Position numbers and translations under genes: made by a program. Positions 44,967 to 53,275 of a DNA stretch of 64,000 bases are shown piece after piece. A model generated the notes under the pieces. That model was not told the DNA's origin, did not search any database, and was given only the letters and a program-made list of their open reading frames with translations. Within the stretch, counting starts at the first letter, position 1. Every line of letters begins with the position of its first letter. Origin of the DNA: CAWAYH01 sp963786195 (GTDB lineage Bacteria > Acidobacteriota > Vicinamibacteria > Vicinamibacterales > 2-12-FULL-66-21); contig CAWAYH010000012.1 in the NCBI GenBank assembly GCA_963786195.1, positions 1 to 64,000 on the forward strand. Reading direction: 5' to 3'.

Positions 44967-46052
44967 TCAGGGCCAGGTGACGAGCACGATGTTCGTGCGT
45001 TCCAGCACGCTTCGCACGGGAATGCGGTTCGACGACGGGGCGCTGATCAGCAGGCCGACGACGTCTCCCGAGCGTGGTCCGATCCATGAGGCGTCCAGGG
45101 GGTGCACACGGATCTGGTCGCGGCCGTAGAGCGTCGGCTCTTCGACTTTGCAGGTGCGGCCTCCGCCCATCCAGTCGAATCCGCCGCCATACCACTGGCC
45201 GTTGATGTTGACGACGATCAGGATGTTGCCTTCGATGTTTGGCGGATTGCTGTCAATCGAGACGAGCGGCCACACACCGGCCTTGGTGTGGTCGATGCAG
45301 ACCAGCGATCCGTTCACCGAGACGCTCTTGACCTCTGACGTCACCGCCCAGTTGCTGATGTTCGTCGTCGCCGGCGAAAGCCAGGTGATGAGCGCCGGAT
45401 CGATCTGATCGTCGAGCGGCCCGAACCCCTGCACCTCGACCCTGACGCTGTGCCGCGTCTCTTCGGTGCCCTGGCGGAGCGTCGCCGAGACGTTGAAGCC
45501 GCCCTCGTCCGTCCACTGATGCGTGGTCGACGCGCTCCCGTTGATGGTGCCAAAGTCGTGGTTCGTGCCGTCACCGAAGGAGAGTGAAAGTCCGCCGCTG
45601 GCTGGCTGGCCCGCGGCCCGGACGGTCACGTCAATCGTGACCACTTCATTGCGTCTCGGCGCGGGCGGCGTCATCACGACCTCGATGCCGACGCCCAGGC
45701 GGACCTGCAGCTCGGCCTGGGTGTTGTTGACGCGCGCGGTGACCGTCGCTGACTGCGAGGACGCAAGTTGCACTCGGGCGATTCCCTCCGGGTCGGTGCT
45801 TGCCTTGTCGGCGGAGAGCCTTCCGGCGGTCGTCGAGAACTCGACTTCGACGCCGGGGATCGGCGTCCCCGACGAGGTAGCCACGAGCGCCGTGATGAGC
45901 ACATCCCCGCCAGTCGCGGGGAAGGCTCCGGGTTCCGCACGCAGCGTCACCCCGCCGACGCTCGGCCGGTTGGGTGAGCACCCCGCGAGGGCGACGGTCA
46001 TCAAAGCGGCCAGGATCACGTGGAGAACGGAGCGGTCACCGCGTAGTCTCAT
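44967..46052 (-). CDS. Ig-like/PKD lipoprotein with conserved C-terminal domain (paralogue 1)
   Basis: The protein (361 residues from ATG 46052; GTG 46064 possible) has a lipobox (VALAGCS), a Big_1-like module (about 25-120), a PKD-like module (LSLSFGDGTNHDFGTINGSA) and a C-terminal domain of about 148 residues starting DDQIDPALITWLSPATT. That domain is aligned without gaps, and by eye with about two thirds identity, to the end of the neighbouring 475-residue protein, including WPLVSIDSNPPNIEGN and two Cys (VCIDH, GRTCK). I do not recognise it. Expected location is the outer membrane or cell surface. Confidence 0.8.
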   Translation of the reverse strand: MRLRGDRSVLHVILAALMTVALAGCSPNRPSVGGVTLRAEPGAFPATGGDVLITALVATSSGTPIPGVEVEFSTTAGRLSADKASTDPEGIARVQLASSQSATVTARVNNTQAELQVRLGVGIEVVMTPPAPRRNEVVTIDVTVRAAGQPASGGLSLSFGDGTNHDFGTINGSASTTHQWTDEGGFNVSATLRQGTEETRHSVRVEVQGFGPLDDQIDPALITWLSPATTNISNWAVTSEVKSVSVNGSLVCIDHTKAGVWPLVSIDSNPPNIEGNILIVVNINGQWYGGGFDWMGGGRTCKVEEPTLYGRDQIRVHPLDASWIGPRSGDVVGLLISAPSSNRIPVRSVLERTNIVLVTWP

Positions 46053-46257
46053 CAAGCGTCTCACTTCTTTCCGTGTTGAATTTCAGCGAACGTCGATACC
46101 AGGTCACACCCACGGCCAGCGATAGGTCGCCTGACCGAGAGCGATCCTGCACTCGAGTGCTGACGTCGCGGGCGCCGCAGACTTCGTGCGCGCCCGGTTG
46201 GCTGGGACGGCGAAAATAGTACACCAGCATGGCGACATCTTCAAGCGCGATCGCACC

Positions 46258-47685
46258 TCATGGCCACCGCACGATGACGATATTCGAGCGCTCGTTCACG
46301 CTGCGAACGGGAATCCGATCGGACGACGGCGTGCTCACCAGCAGTCCGACGGTGTCGCCCGAGCGCGGACCGGGCCAGGAGCCATCGAGCGGCGCCACGC
46401 GAATCTGATCTCTGCCGTACTCGGCGGGCGACAGTTGCTTGCACGTGCGGCCCTGGCCGAACCAGTCGAATCCCGCGCCGTACCACTGGCCGCCGATGTT
46501 GACGACGATCATCGGGTTGCCTTCGATGTTCGGCGGATTCGAATCAATCGAGACCAGCGGCCACTGGCCCGCCTTGGTGTGATTGATACAGATGCGATCG
46601 CCGCTGATGTCCACGCTCGTGATCTGCGACGTGATGCGCCAGCCGCTGACGTCGGTGGAGGCCGGTGACAACCAGCGAATCGTGCGGGGGTCAATCTGGT
46701 CGCCCGAACCCGGGATCGGCGCGGGACCCGGCGCCGGGCCCGGCAGGGCACCGACCTCGAGCCGGATCGTCTCCCGCACTTCCGTACCCGTCAGCTCTGC
46801 GAATCGGGCGGTGACGTTGTAACCGCCGGGCTGCTGATAAGTGTGCGTGGCCGTGCCGCGGCCCGCCACAACACCCAGATCGATATTCTGTCCGTCGCCG
46901 AACTCAATCCGGAGGCCGCCAGGCACGGGCTGGCCAGCCGCTGAGGCGACCACGGTAAACGTCACGGGCTGTCCAACGGACGGCTGTGCCGGCGACGCGC
47001 TGACGGCGATGCTCACCGGGGCTCTGATCTGCAGGCCGACCTCGTCGGATCGGAAGTCGAGCGCCTGGGCCCGCACTGCTGCGGGCGCCGATGTCGTCAA
47101 CTGCGCTCGTGCCCGTCCTGACCCGTCGGTGATGACCGCCTCGGACGGTTTGATCGTTCCGGCGCTCGTCTGGAAGGTGACCGGCACGCCCGCGACGCCT
47201 TCGCCGTTGGGAGCCAGCGCCGTTGCCACGAGCTCAGCCTCGCCCCCGCCCGGCGGCAACACTGCGGGCGTGGCCACCAATTGAATCCTCGAGACGGCGG
47301 CCGACCCAACGGCGAGTGGAAACTCGGCGCGGACCTCACCGGATACTGCCGTCACGGTATCCATGCCGACCGAGCTGCCGGCCTGATAGCGGGCCGTAGC
47401 GAGACCGTCCTTGGTCTTCAGCTTCCGTTGGTCGAGCTGTCCGAGCGTGACGCTGAGGGTCACTTCCGTGCCATCCTCAACGGGCGATCCGTTCAGGCCC
47501 TTGACCGAAACGCTCAGCGTCGTCGCCTGATTGATCGGTACGAAGCCCAGTGGCGCCGAGACCGTGATGACCGCGCCACTCGGCGCGACGAGGTCTTTCG
47601 GTCCCATGTCACACCCGCTGACCAGGAATGCGAAGACGGGCACTGAAGCGGGCAACACACGACGCAGGGATGGAACACGGGGCAT
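46258..47685 (-). CDS. Ig-like/PKD lipoprotein with conserved C-terminal domain (paralogue 2)
   Basis: The 475-residue product has a signal peptide and lipobox (FAFLVSGCD), two Big_1-like modules (about 40-130 and 135-230), a PKD-like module (LRIEFGDGQNIDLGVVAGRG), a Pro/Gly linker (GPAPGPAPIPGSG) and the same about 148-residue C-terminal domain as its neighbour, starting GDQIDPRTIRWLSPAST. Big_1 and PKD modules are those of adhesins and surface proteins. GGAAGAGG-like sequence precedes the ATG. The 193-bp gap to its paralogue holds no gene that I can support. The pair looks like a tandem duplication with later change in the N-terminal modules. Confidence 0.85.
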   Translation of the reverse strand: MPRVPSLRRVLPASVPVFAFLVSGCDMGPKDLVAPSGAVITVSAPLGFVPINQATTLSVSVKGLNGSPVEDGTEVTLSVTLGQLDQRKLKTKDGLATARYQAGSSVGMDTVTAVSGEVRAEFPLAVGSAAVSRIQLVATPAVLPPGGGEAELVATALAPNGEGVAGVPVTFQTSAGTIKPSEAVITDGSGRARAQLTTSAPAAVRAQALDFRSDEVGLQIRAPVSIAVSASPAQPSVGQPVTFTVVASAAGQPVPGGLRIEFGDGQNIDLGVVAGRGTATHTYQQPGGYNVTARFAELTGTEVRETIRLEVGALPGPAPGPAPIPGSGDQIDPRTIRWLSPASTDVSGWRITSQITSVDISGDRICINHTKAGQWPLVSIDSNPPNIEGNPMIVVNIGGQWYGAGFDWFGQGRTCKQLSPAEYGRDQIRVAPLDGSWPGPRSGDTVGLLVSTPSSDRIPVRSVNERSNIVIVRWP

Positions 47686-47835
47686 GGGGCCTCTTCCAAG
47701 AGATGCAATTGTGAGAAACCGGACAAGTGCGCTATCGGCAGGAGCGCTGCCGTGCTTTAGGCTGGGGAAGTTCTATTCTAGACCCAAAATGAGCCCGGCC
47801 CTACGGGATTGCGTCACCGTCGAGCCACCCCTACA

Positions 47836-49020
47836 ATGAGCAATTCCTCTCCCTTGCGCATTCTCCTGCTCGCGCCTCATCCGTTTTTTCAGAACCGGGG
47901 AACGCCGCTCGCCGAACGGGCGCTCGTCGAGGTCCTGGGAACTGCCGGCCATGAGGTGGATCTGCTCACGTTCCATGAAGGAGAGGACATCGCGCTGCCG
48001 GGCTGCCGGATTCATCGCATCGCATCGCCCCCTGGCGTGCGGAATATCAGGCCCGGCTTTTCCGGGAAAAAGGTGATCTGCGACCTGTTTCTCATGGGGA
48101 GCGCCATCCGGCTGCTGTCGACCCGACGCTACGACCTGGTTCACGCCGTCGAGGAAGGGGCCCTCATCGCGGCGCTCCTGCGTCCGGTCTTCCGGGTGCC
48201 CTACGTCTACGATATGGACTCGTCGCTCCCGGAACAGATGCTCGAGCGCTACCGGTCGCTCCGCGCCGTCGCTCCAGCCATGGAGTTCGCGCAGCGACAG
48301 GCGATTCGCGGGAGCGCAGGCGTGCTTGCGATGTGCCAGGCCGTCGAGGACATCGCCCGGCGCCACACCAACGGGCAGCCCATCGCGCGCGTGGAGGACA
48401 CCACGCTGCTGGCCACGGAACAGGAGACAGTCGCGGCGCTTCCTCCAGGAGGTCCCGTCGTGATGTATGTCGGGAACCTGGAACCGTACCAGGGAATCGA
48501 TCTCCTGCTTGGAGCGTTCGCCATTGCGGCGCGGGCGTCCGCTGACGCCCGCCTCGTGATTGTGGGAGGCTCTCCCGAACATGCCGAAGGGTATCGGCGC
48601 GATGCCGATCGACTGGGCATCGGTTCGCGCGTCACGTGGGTCGGCATCCAGCCCGTGAACCGGCTCGCCGGCTACCTGTCCCAGGCGGACGTCCTCGTCT
48701 CACCCCGCCTGACCGGGCGTAACACACCGATGAAGATCTACTCGTACCTCGACTCGGGCCGTGCGGTCCTGGCCACGCGGATTCCGACGCACACGCAGGT
48801 ACTCGACGACGAGATCGCCTGCCTGGCCGAGCCGACGCCCGAGGCGATGGGTGAGGCGCTGATCGCGCTGCTGCGCGATCCGGCCCGCCGGGAGGCCCTG
48901 GCCCGTCGAGCGCGCGACCGGGTACAGGCCCACTACACGCCCGCCGTCGCGCGGGCGAAGCTCCTGGCGTTCTTCGACGCGGTCGAGACGAGCCTGCGAC
49001 AGCGCGCGGCCGCGGTATGA
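47836..49020 (+). CDS. Family 4 glycosyltransferase
   Basis: The 394-residue GT-B enzyme begins LRILLLAPHPFFQNRGTPLA, which is the N-terminal Rossmann half. Donor-side motifs are YVGNLEPYQGIDLLLGAF and LTGRNTPMKIYSYLDSGRAV. It starts a plus-strand run that continues with a methyltransferase, an SDR enzyme and a second methyltransferase, all overlapping by ATGA. It probably adds a sugar to the same product they modify. The ATG at 47836 is favoured over the frame opening at 47809. Confidence 0.9.
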   Translation: MSNSSPLRILLLAPHPFFQNRGTPLAERALVEVLGTAGHEVDLLTFHEGEDIALPGCRIHRIASPPGVRNIRPGFSGKKVICDLFLMGSAIRLLSTRRYDLVHAVEEGALIAALLRPVFRVPYVYDMDSSLPEQMLERYRSLRAVAPAMEFAQRQAIRGSAGVLAMCQAVEDIARRHTNGQPIARVEDTTLLATEQETVAALPPGGPVVMYVGNLEPYQGIDLLLGAFAIAARASADARLVIVGGSPEHAEGYRRDADRLGIGSRVTWVGIQPVNRLAGYLSQADVLVSPRLTGRNTPMKIYSYLDSGRAVLATRIPTHTQVLDDEIACLAEPTPEAMGEALIALLRDPARREALARRARDRVQAHYTPAVARAKLLAFFDAVETSLRQRAAAV

Positions 49021-49826
49021 CGACATCCGGCGAGCCGCGGGCGCTCGCACTGTTCCGGCGGTCCATTCTCAAACAAGCCAAGTTTCGCGAGATCGACCGG
49101 CTGCTCGGCGACGTCGGTCGTGCCCGCTGCCTCGACCTCGGCGGCGACAACGGCGTCATCAGTTACCTGCTCCGCCAGCGCGGGGGAACGTGGACGAGCG
49201 CGGACATCGGCACCCGCAACGTCGAGGCCATCCGGGCGCTCGTCGGCGAACGGGTCGCATTGCTCGACGGACCGCGGCTGCCGTTCGACGACGCGTCGTT
49301 CGATACCGTAGTCGTCGCGGACCTGCTCGAGCACATGGCCGACGATCGCCAGTTTACGCTGGAGCTCGCGCGTATCGTCCGGCCTGGAGGATCGCTGATT
49401 GTCAACGTGCCCCACCTCAAGCCGCGGTCGATCCTGAACCGGATCCGCCACGCGATCGGTCTCGGTGACGAGTGGCACGGTCATCTGAGACCCGGCTACA
49501 GCGCGCAGGGCCTCGACGCGCTGCTGTCGCCTGCGTTCCGCATCGACTCCGTTCGGACGTACTCGCGTGCGTTTTCCGAAGGCATAGACCTCGCGCTCAA
49601 CGGGGCGTACGAGAAGTGGCGCCCCGGCCGCAACGGCGGGGCAGCCTCCGCGAAAGGCGTGGTCATCACCAGTGACGATGTGCAGGCGCATCGTCGTCAG
49701 TTCGCACTGCTGTCCGCGGTCTATCCGTTTCTTCGTGCGATCAGTGCGCTCGACGCAGTGCTCCCGATGCAGCAGGGCTACAAGCTGATCGTCCGGGCGA
49801 CTCGTGTTCCGGGGCCCGCGCGATGA
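49017..49826 (+). CDS. Class I SAM-dependent methyltransferase
   Basis: The 269-residue protein has motif I CLDLGGDNGVISYLL (residues about 39-53), an acidic motif II, DASFDTVVVADLLEHM and the LARIVRPGGSLIVNVPH strand. These fit the Methyltransf_11/25 group. The C-terminal LLSAVYPFLRAISALDAVLP is membrane-seeking. Its start overlaps the GT4 gene and its stop overlaps the SDR gene, so it belongs to the same glycan operon. Substrate unknown. Confidence 0.88.
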   Translation: MTTSGEPRALALFRRSILKQAKFREIDRLLGDVGRARCLDLGGDNGVISYLLRQRGGTWTSADIGTRNVEAIRALVGERVALLDGPRLPFDDASFDTVVVADLLEHMADDRQFTLELARIVRPGGSLIVNVPHLKPRSILNRIRHAIGLGDEWHGHLRPGYSAQGLDALLSPAFRIDSVRTYSRAFSEGIDLALNGAYEKWRPGRNGGAASAKGVVITSDDVQAHRRQFALLSAVYPFLRAISALDAVLPMQQGYKLIVRATRVPGPAR

Positions 49827-50834
49827 TGAAACGCGTGCTGGTCACCGGCGCGACTGGTTTCACCGGCCAGCACCTGGTTCGACGGCTGCTTTCCGAACAG
49901 ACCGAGGTTCGGGTGATCGCGCGGGACGCCGCACGCGCACGCGTCGTTCTGGGGTCGGCCGTCGACATCATCGAGGGCGACGTCGCGGACGCGCATGTTG
50001 GCGTGCGCGCGGTGCACGATTGCGACACGGTCTACCACCTGGCGGCGGCGTACCGTGAAGCAGGCTTGCCGGCGCGGCGCTATCACGAAGTGCACGTGGA
50101 CGCGACGCGGCATCTGCTCGAGGCGTCCCGGACGGCGGGCGTGCGGCGCTTCGTCCACTGCAGCACGGTGGGCGTGCTCGGCCACATCGAGCACCCGCCT
50201 GCCGACGAGACCGCGCCTTACAGTCCCGGGGACGTCTATCAGGCGACCAAGACTGAAGGCGAGAAGCTGGCCGTCGACTTCCATCGGCGCCACGGATTTC
50301 CGGTCGCGATCGCCAGGCCTACGGCGATTTACGGACCCGGTGACCTCAGGCTGCTGAAGCTGTTCCGGATGATCGCGAAGCGCCGTTTCGTCATGGTTGG
50401 TGACGGTCGCGTCTACTACCACATGGTCCACGTCGACGATCTCATCGACGGGTTTCGGCTGCTGGCCGATCGTCCCGAGGCCGTGGGGGAAGTATTCATT
50501 CTTGGCGGGGACGGCTACCGGTCGCTCAACGACATTGCCGCCCTGATCGCGCGCACGGTGGGAAGTCCTCGACCACGATGGCACGTGCCGGCCTGGCCGA
50601 TCCAGCAGCTGGGTTCGCTCGCCGAACTCATCTTCGCGCCGCTCGGCGTCGAGCCCCCGATCTACCGCCGTCGTGTCGACTTTTTCACCAAGAGCCGGGC
50701 ATTCTCGATCGAGAAGGCGCGGCGCATGCTTCAGGTACTCGCCGCGGATCGACCTCGAAGAGGGCTTCCGATCGACAGCCGCCTGGTATCGGGAGCACGG
50801 GTACCTTCCGAAAACCGCGACAGGCCAGGCATGA
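49823..50834 (+). CDS. NAD(P)-dependent SDR epimerase/dehydratase, one frame change near its end
   Basis: The extended SDR fold is complete: TGATGFTGQHLVRRLL nucleotide loop, active-site YQATK (Tyr, Lys) and Ser in HCSTVGV, then ARPTAIYGPGD. Around 50735 the frame shifts; in the shifted frame the expected C-terminus appears (YSPRIDLEEGFRSTAAWYRE, then HGYLPKTATGQA) and stops at TGA 50832-50834. This stop overlaps the next ATG. The original frame instead runs on into the methyltransferase, giving a false 576-residue fusion. Role: nucleotide-sugar or polyprenol-linked sugar modification. Confidence 0.85.
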
Positions 50835-51553
50835 TGCGGCGCGAGACCCCTGACATCGAGACGTCGTCGGACGCGTACGCCCGCCGGTTTTCGGGCGCAG
50901 TGGGGGAGTGGTTTCTCAACCTCCAGGCGGACACCTCACGCGAGCTGCTCCAGGGGCTGGCACCGCGGGCACGGGTGCTCGATGTCGGAGGCGGTCACGC
51001 GCAGCTCACACCGATGCTCGTCGAACAGGGCTTCGACGTCACCGTGGCCGCGAGCGATCCCTCCTGCGCGCATCGGCTGAGCGAGCGGATCGCACGCGGC
51101 GAGTGCCGGTTTCAGAGCGCCGATTTGCTGCACCTTCCCTTCGACGATCGTGCGTTCGACGCCGTGCTCAGCTTTCGGCTGCTGCCGCACATGACAGCCT
51201 GGAAGGAGCTCATCCGCGAACTATGCCGGCTCTCCAGGCACGCCGTGCTCGTGGACTATCCTTCGACGCGGTCCCTCAATGTGCTCGCGGGCGGCTTGTT
51301 CGGACTGAAGCAGCGCGTCGAAGGCGACACGAGGCCGTTTGCGTTGTTCTCGCCTGCAGACATCGAATCGGAGTTCGTACGGCACGGGTTCCGCGTGGGC
51401 GCCGCGCGGCCCGAGTTCTTCTTTCCGATGGCATTGCACCGGCTGGCGGGATCGGCGGGGCTAGCGCGCGCGCTGGAGGCTGGCCCACGGGCTCTGGGTC
51501 TCACCGCCCGATTCGGATCGCCCGTGATCCTGCGCGCCGATCGAATCGCCTGA
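50831..51553 (+). CDS. Class I SAM-dependent methyltransferase
   Basis: The 240-residue protein starts at ATG 50831 (ATGATG, overlapping the SDR stop) and has an N-terminal helix YARRFSGAVGEWFLNLQAD, motif I VLDVGGGHAQLTPMLVEQGF, DDRAFDAVLSFRLLPHM and a Methyltransf_11 core. It continues the same operon as the GT4 and SDR genes. It ends exactly at a TGATCA shared with the stop of the convergent membrane gene. Substrate unknown, probably a sugar or lipid headgroup. Confidence 0.87.
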   Translation: MMRRETPDIETSSDAYARRFSGAVGEWFLNLQADTSRELLQGLAPRARVLDVGGGHAQLTPMLVEQGFDVTVAASDPSCAHRLSERIARGECRFQSADLLHLPFDDRAFDAVLSFRLLPHMTAWKELIRELCRLSRHAVLVDYPSTRSLNVLAGGLFGLKQRVEGDTRPFALFSPADIESEFVRHGFRVGAARPEFFFPMALHRLAGSAGLARALEAGPRALGLTARFGSPVILRADRIA

Positions 51554-53137
51554 TCAGAGCGGCCGGATTCTTTGGTAGATGACGATCTCGGGATTGATCT
51601 TGTCGAGATTGCTGCGAACGCCCCGCAGGCTGATCAGGTTCCACCAGGGCGTTCCTGTCGAACGGTGCGCCATGGCATAGCGCGTCGTCCCCGCCCGCAG
51701 TCGCTGGAAGAACCGCGTCGACGCGGGTTCCTCTCTGAAGCGCCACTCGTCGAACAGGCTCGTCGTCACGATGTAGTCGGGATCCTGGGAGTCCAGCTCC
51801 TCGATCGTCGGCCGCAGCGATGTCATCGTGGTGAATTCCTGCAGACGTGGCAGGTACATGCTGTAGCCAATCGCCATCAGCCGCTTGTCGGATGTGATGT
51901 TGGCGCGCATCCATCGTTCGGCCTCGTAGCGCGAGTCGCAGTCGAGCAGAGTATTGATCGACGTGGCGTAGGCGAGGCTGTACCCGAACACTCCAATCAG
52001 CAGCGCCACGCGCACGGGTCGCAGGCGTCCGGCGGGATCCGCGAGTCGCGCCAGGGGCGCTCCCGCAAACACGGCCAGGATCAGTGCCACCGGCAGCATG
52101 TAGCGATCGAAGTTGTAGAGGATCGGCACGATCAGGAACAGCCAGTACCAGACGATTGGCACCAGCAGCGCGAGCGGTCGCCAGTCGCTGCGCCAGCGGA
52201 GGAAGGCCAGCGCCGTCCCTGCAACGCCGATGATGAAGAGCGGCCAGCCCATCGAGAATCGAACGTGACGGATGCCGAGCGCGATGAGGCCCAGATGACC
52301 CGCGGGTGTGTTCTGGAACTCCTGCATGTCCGCCGTCATGTCGCCCGTGATGATCCGCAGCCGCTCCATCGCTGCCGGCGCGTTGAACACGAGGTTGTGG
52401 ATCAGGACGAGGACCAGCAGGCCGAGTATGCCGGCGCCAATCATCCGACCGTTCAACAACGCTGACAACACCGGCCGGCGGTTCCCCGCCCGTCGTCTGG
52501 CGGCCGCCTCCGCGAGGACGATGACGACCGGCACCAGAAGATAGAAGCCGTAGGCCTGGTCTTTCGTGCCGATGGCACACGCTGCGGTGATCGCGAACGT
52601 GACGTAGTCGCGCCACGCGCCGGTCTGGAGGATCCTCAGGTAGCTTCGCATCGAGCAGAGGAGCCAGAAGACGAACGGAACGTCGACATTCGCAATCTTG
52701 CCGTAATAGACCAGCGGCGCCACGCAGGCCGCCGCTGCGGCGGACCAGACGGCGCTCCGCTCGTCGAACAGATCGCGCGAGATCAGGAAGACGACCACGA
52801 CGATGCCTGCGGCCATGACGACGCTGACCAGGCGCAGCAGATAGAAAGCGATCTCGTACGTGCGCGGATTGTCGAAGGCTCCGACGCCGGTGGCCGCCAG
52901 AATCTCGACCGGTGCCTGCGCGAGAGCCAGCACGTAGACGTGCATCGGCGGATACAGTTCGAACCACCCGTTCGAAAAGCGTTTCTCGATGGCGGCGTGG
53001 ATCGACAGCGGCGAGAACTCATCGGCTGCCCACGCGTACGGCATGCTTGGAAGGCCCCAGCCGATCGCCCAGAGATTCAGGAGAACGCCGGCCACCACGA
53101 TGGCGAGGAGCGCACGTCGTGCACGCGACGAGCGCAT
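51554..53137 (-). CDS. Membrane glycosyltransferase-like protein (GT39/PMT type)
   Basis: The 527-residue protein has about eleven membrane helices and the first-loop motif YAWAADEFSPLSIHAAI with adjacent acidic residues, as in PMT_2/GT39 enzymes. A C-terminal exterior domain follows (RYEAERWMRANITSDKRLMA). Such enzymes move a sugar from a polyprenyl carrier to glycan, lipid or protein. I start at ATG 53137; the frame extends to a TTG at 53221 but the extra part is polar and not needed. Confidence 0.8.
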   Translation of the reverse strand: MRSSRARRALLAIVVAGVLLNLWAIGWGLPSMPYAWAADEFSPLSIHAAIEKRFSNGWFELYPPMHVYVLALAQAPVEILAATGVGAFDNPRTYEIAFYLLRLVSVVMAAGIVVVVFLISRDLFDERSAVWSAAAAACVAPLVYYGKIANVDVPFVFWLLCSMRSYLRILQTGAWRDYVTFAITAACAIGTKDQAYGFYLLVPVVIVLAEAAARRRAGNRRPVLSALLNGRMIGAGILGLLVLVLIHNLVFNAPAAMERLRIITGDMTADMQEFQNTPAGHLGLIALGIRHVRFSMGWPLFIIGVAGTALAFLRWRSDWRPLALLVPIVWYWLFLIVPILYNFDRYMLPVALILAVFAGAPLARLADPAGRLRPVRVALLIGVFGYSLAYATSINTLLDCDSRYEAERWMRANITSDKRLMAIGYSMYLPRLQEFTTMTSLRPTIEELDSQDPDYIVTTSLFDEWRFREEPASTRFFQRLRAGTTRYAMAHRSTGTPWWNLISLRGVRSNLDKINPEIVIYQRIRPL

Positions 53138-53275
53138 CGCGCGCGCGCCTTCGGCGTTGGCCGTTGAGTGGGCCGTTCGAGCGGCAAGACCTGAATTGAA
53201 GCGGGGCAAGGAACGCGACAAAGGGCTGATGGGCGCGGACTGCGCGTCGGGGAACAGGGTATCATAGCGGCCGTA

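Noticed and set aside
46036..46230. 64-codon minus-strand frame upstream of the Ig lipoprotein
   Set aside because: It overlaps the lipoprotein start, lacks a ribosome-binding site and shows no protein-like pattern.
49823..51553. Single 576-residue SDR-methyltransferase protein
   Set aside because: The true SDR C-terminus and stop are found one frame away, and the methyltransferase has its own ATG overlapping that stop.
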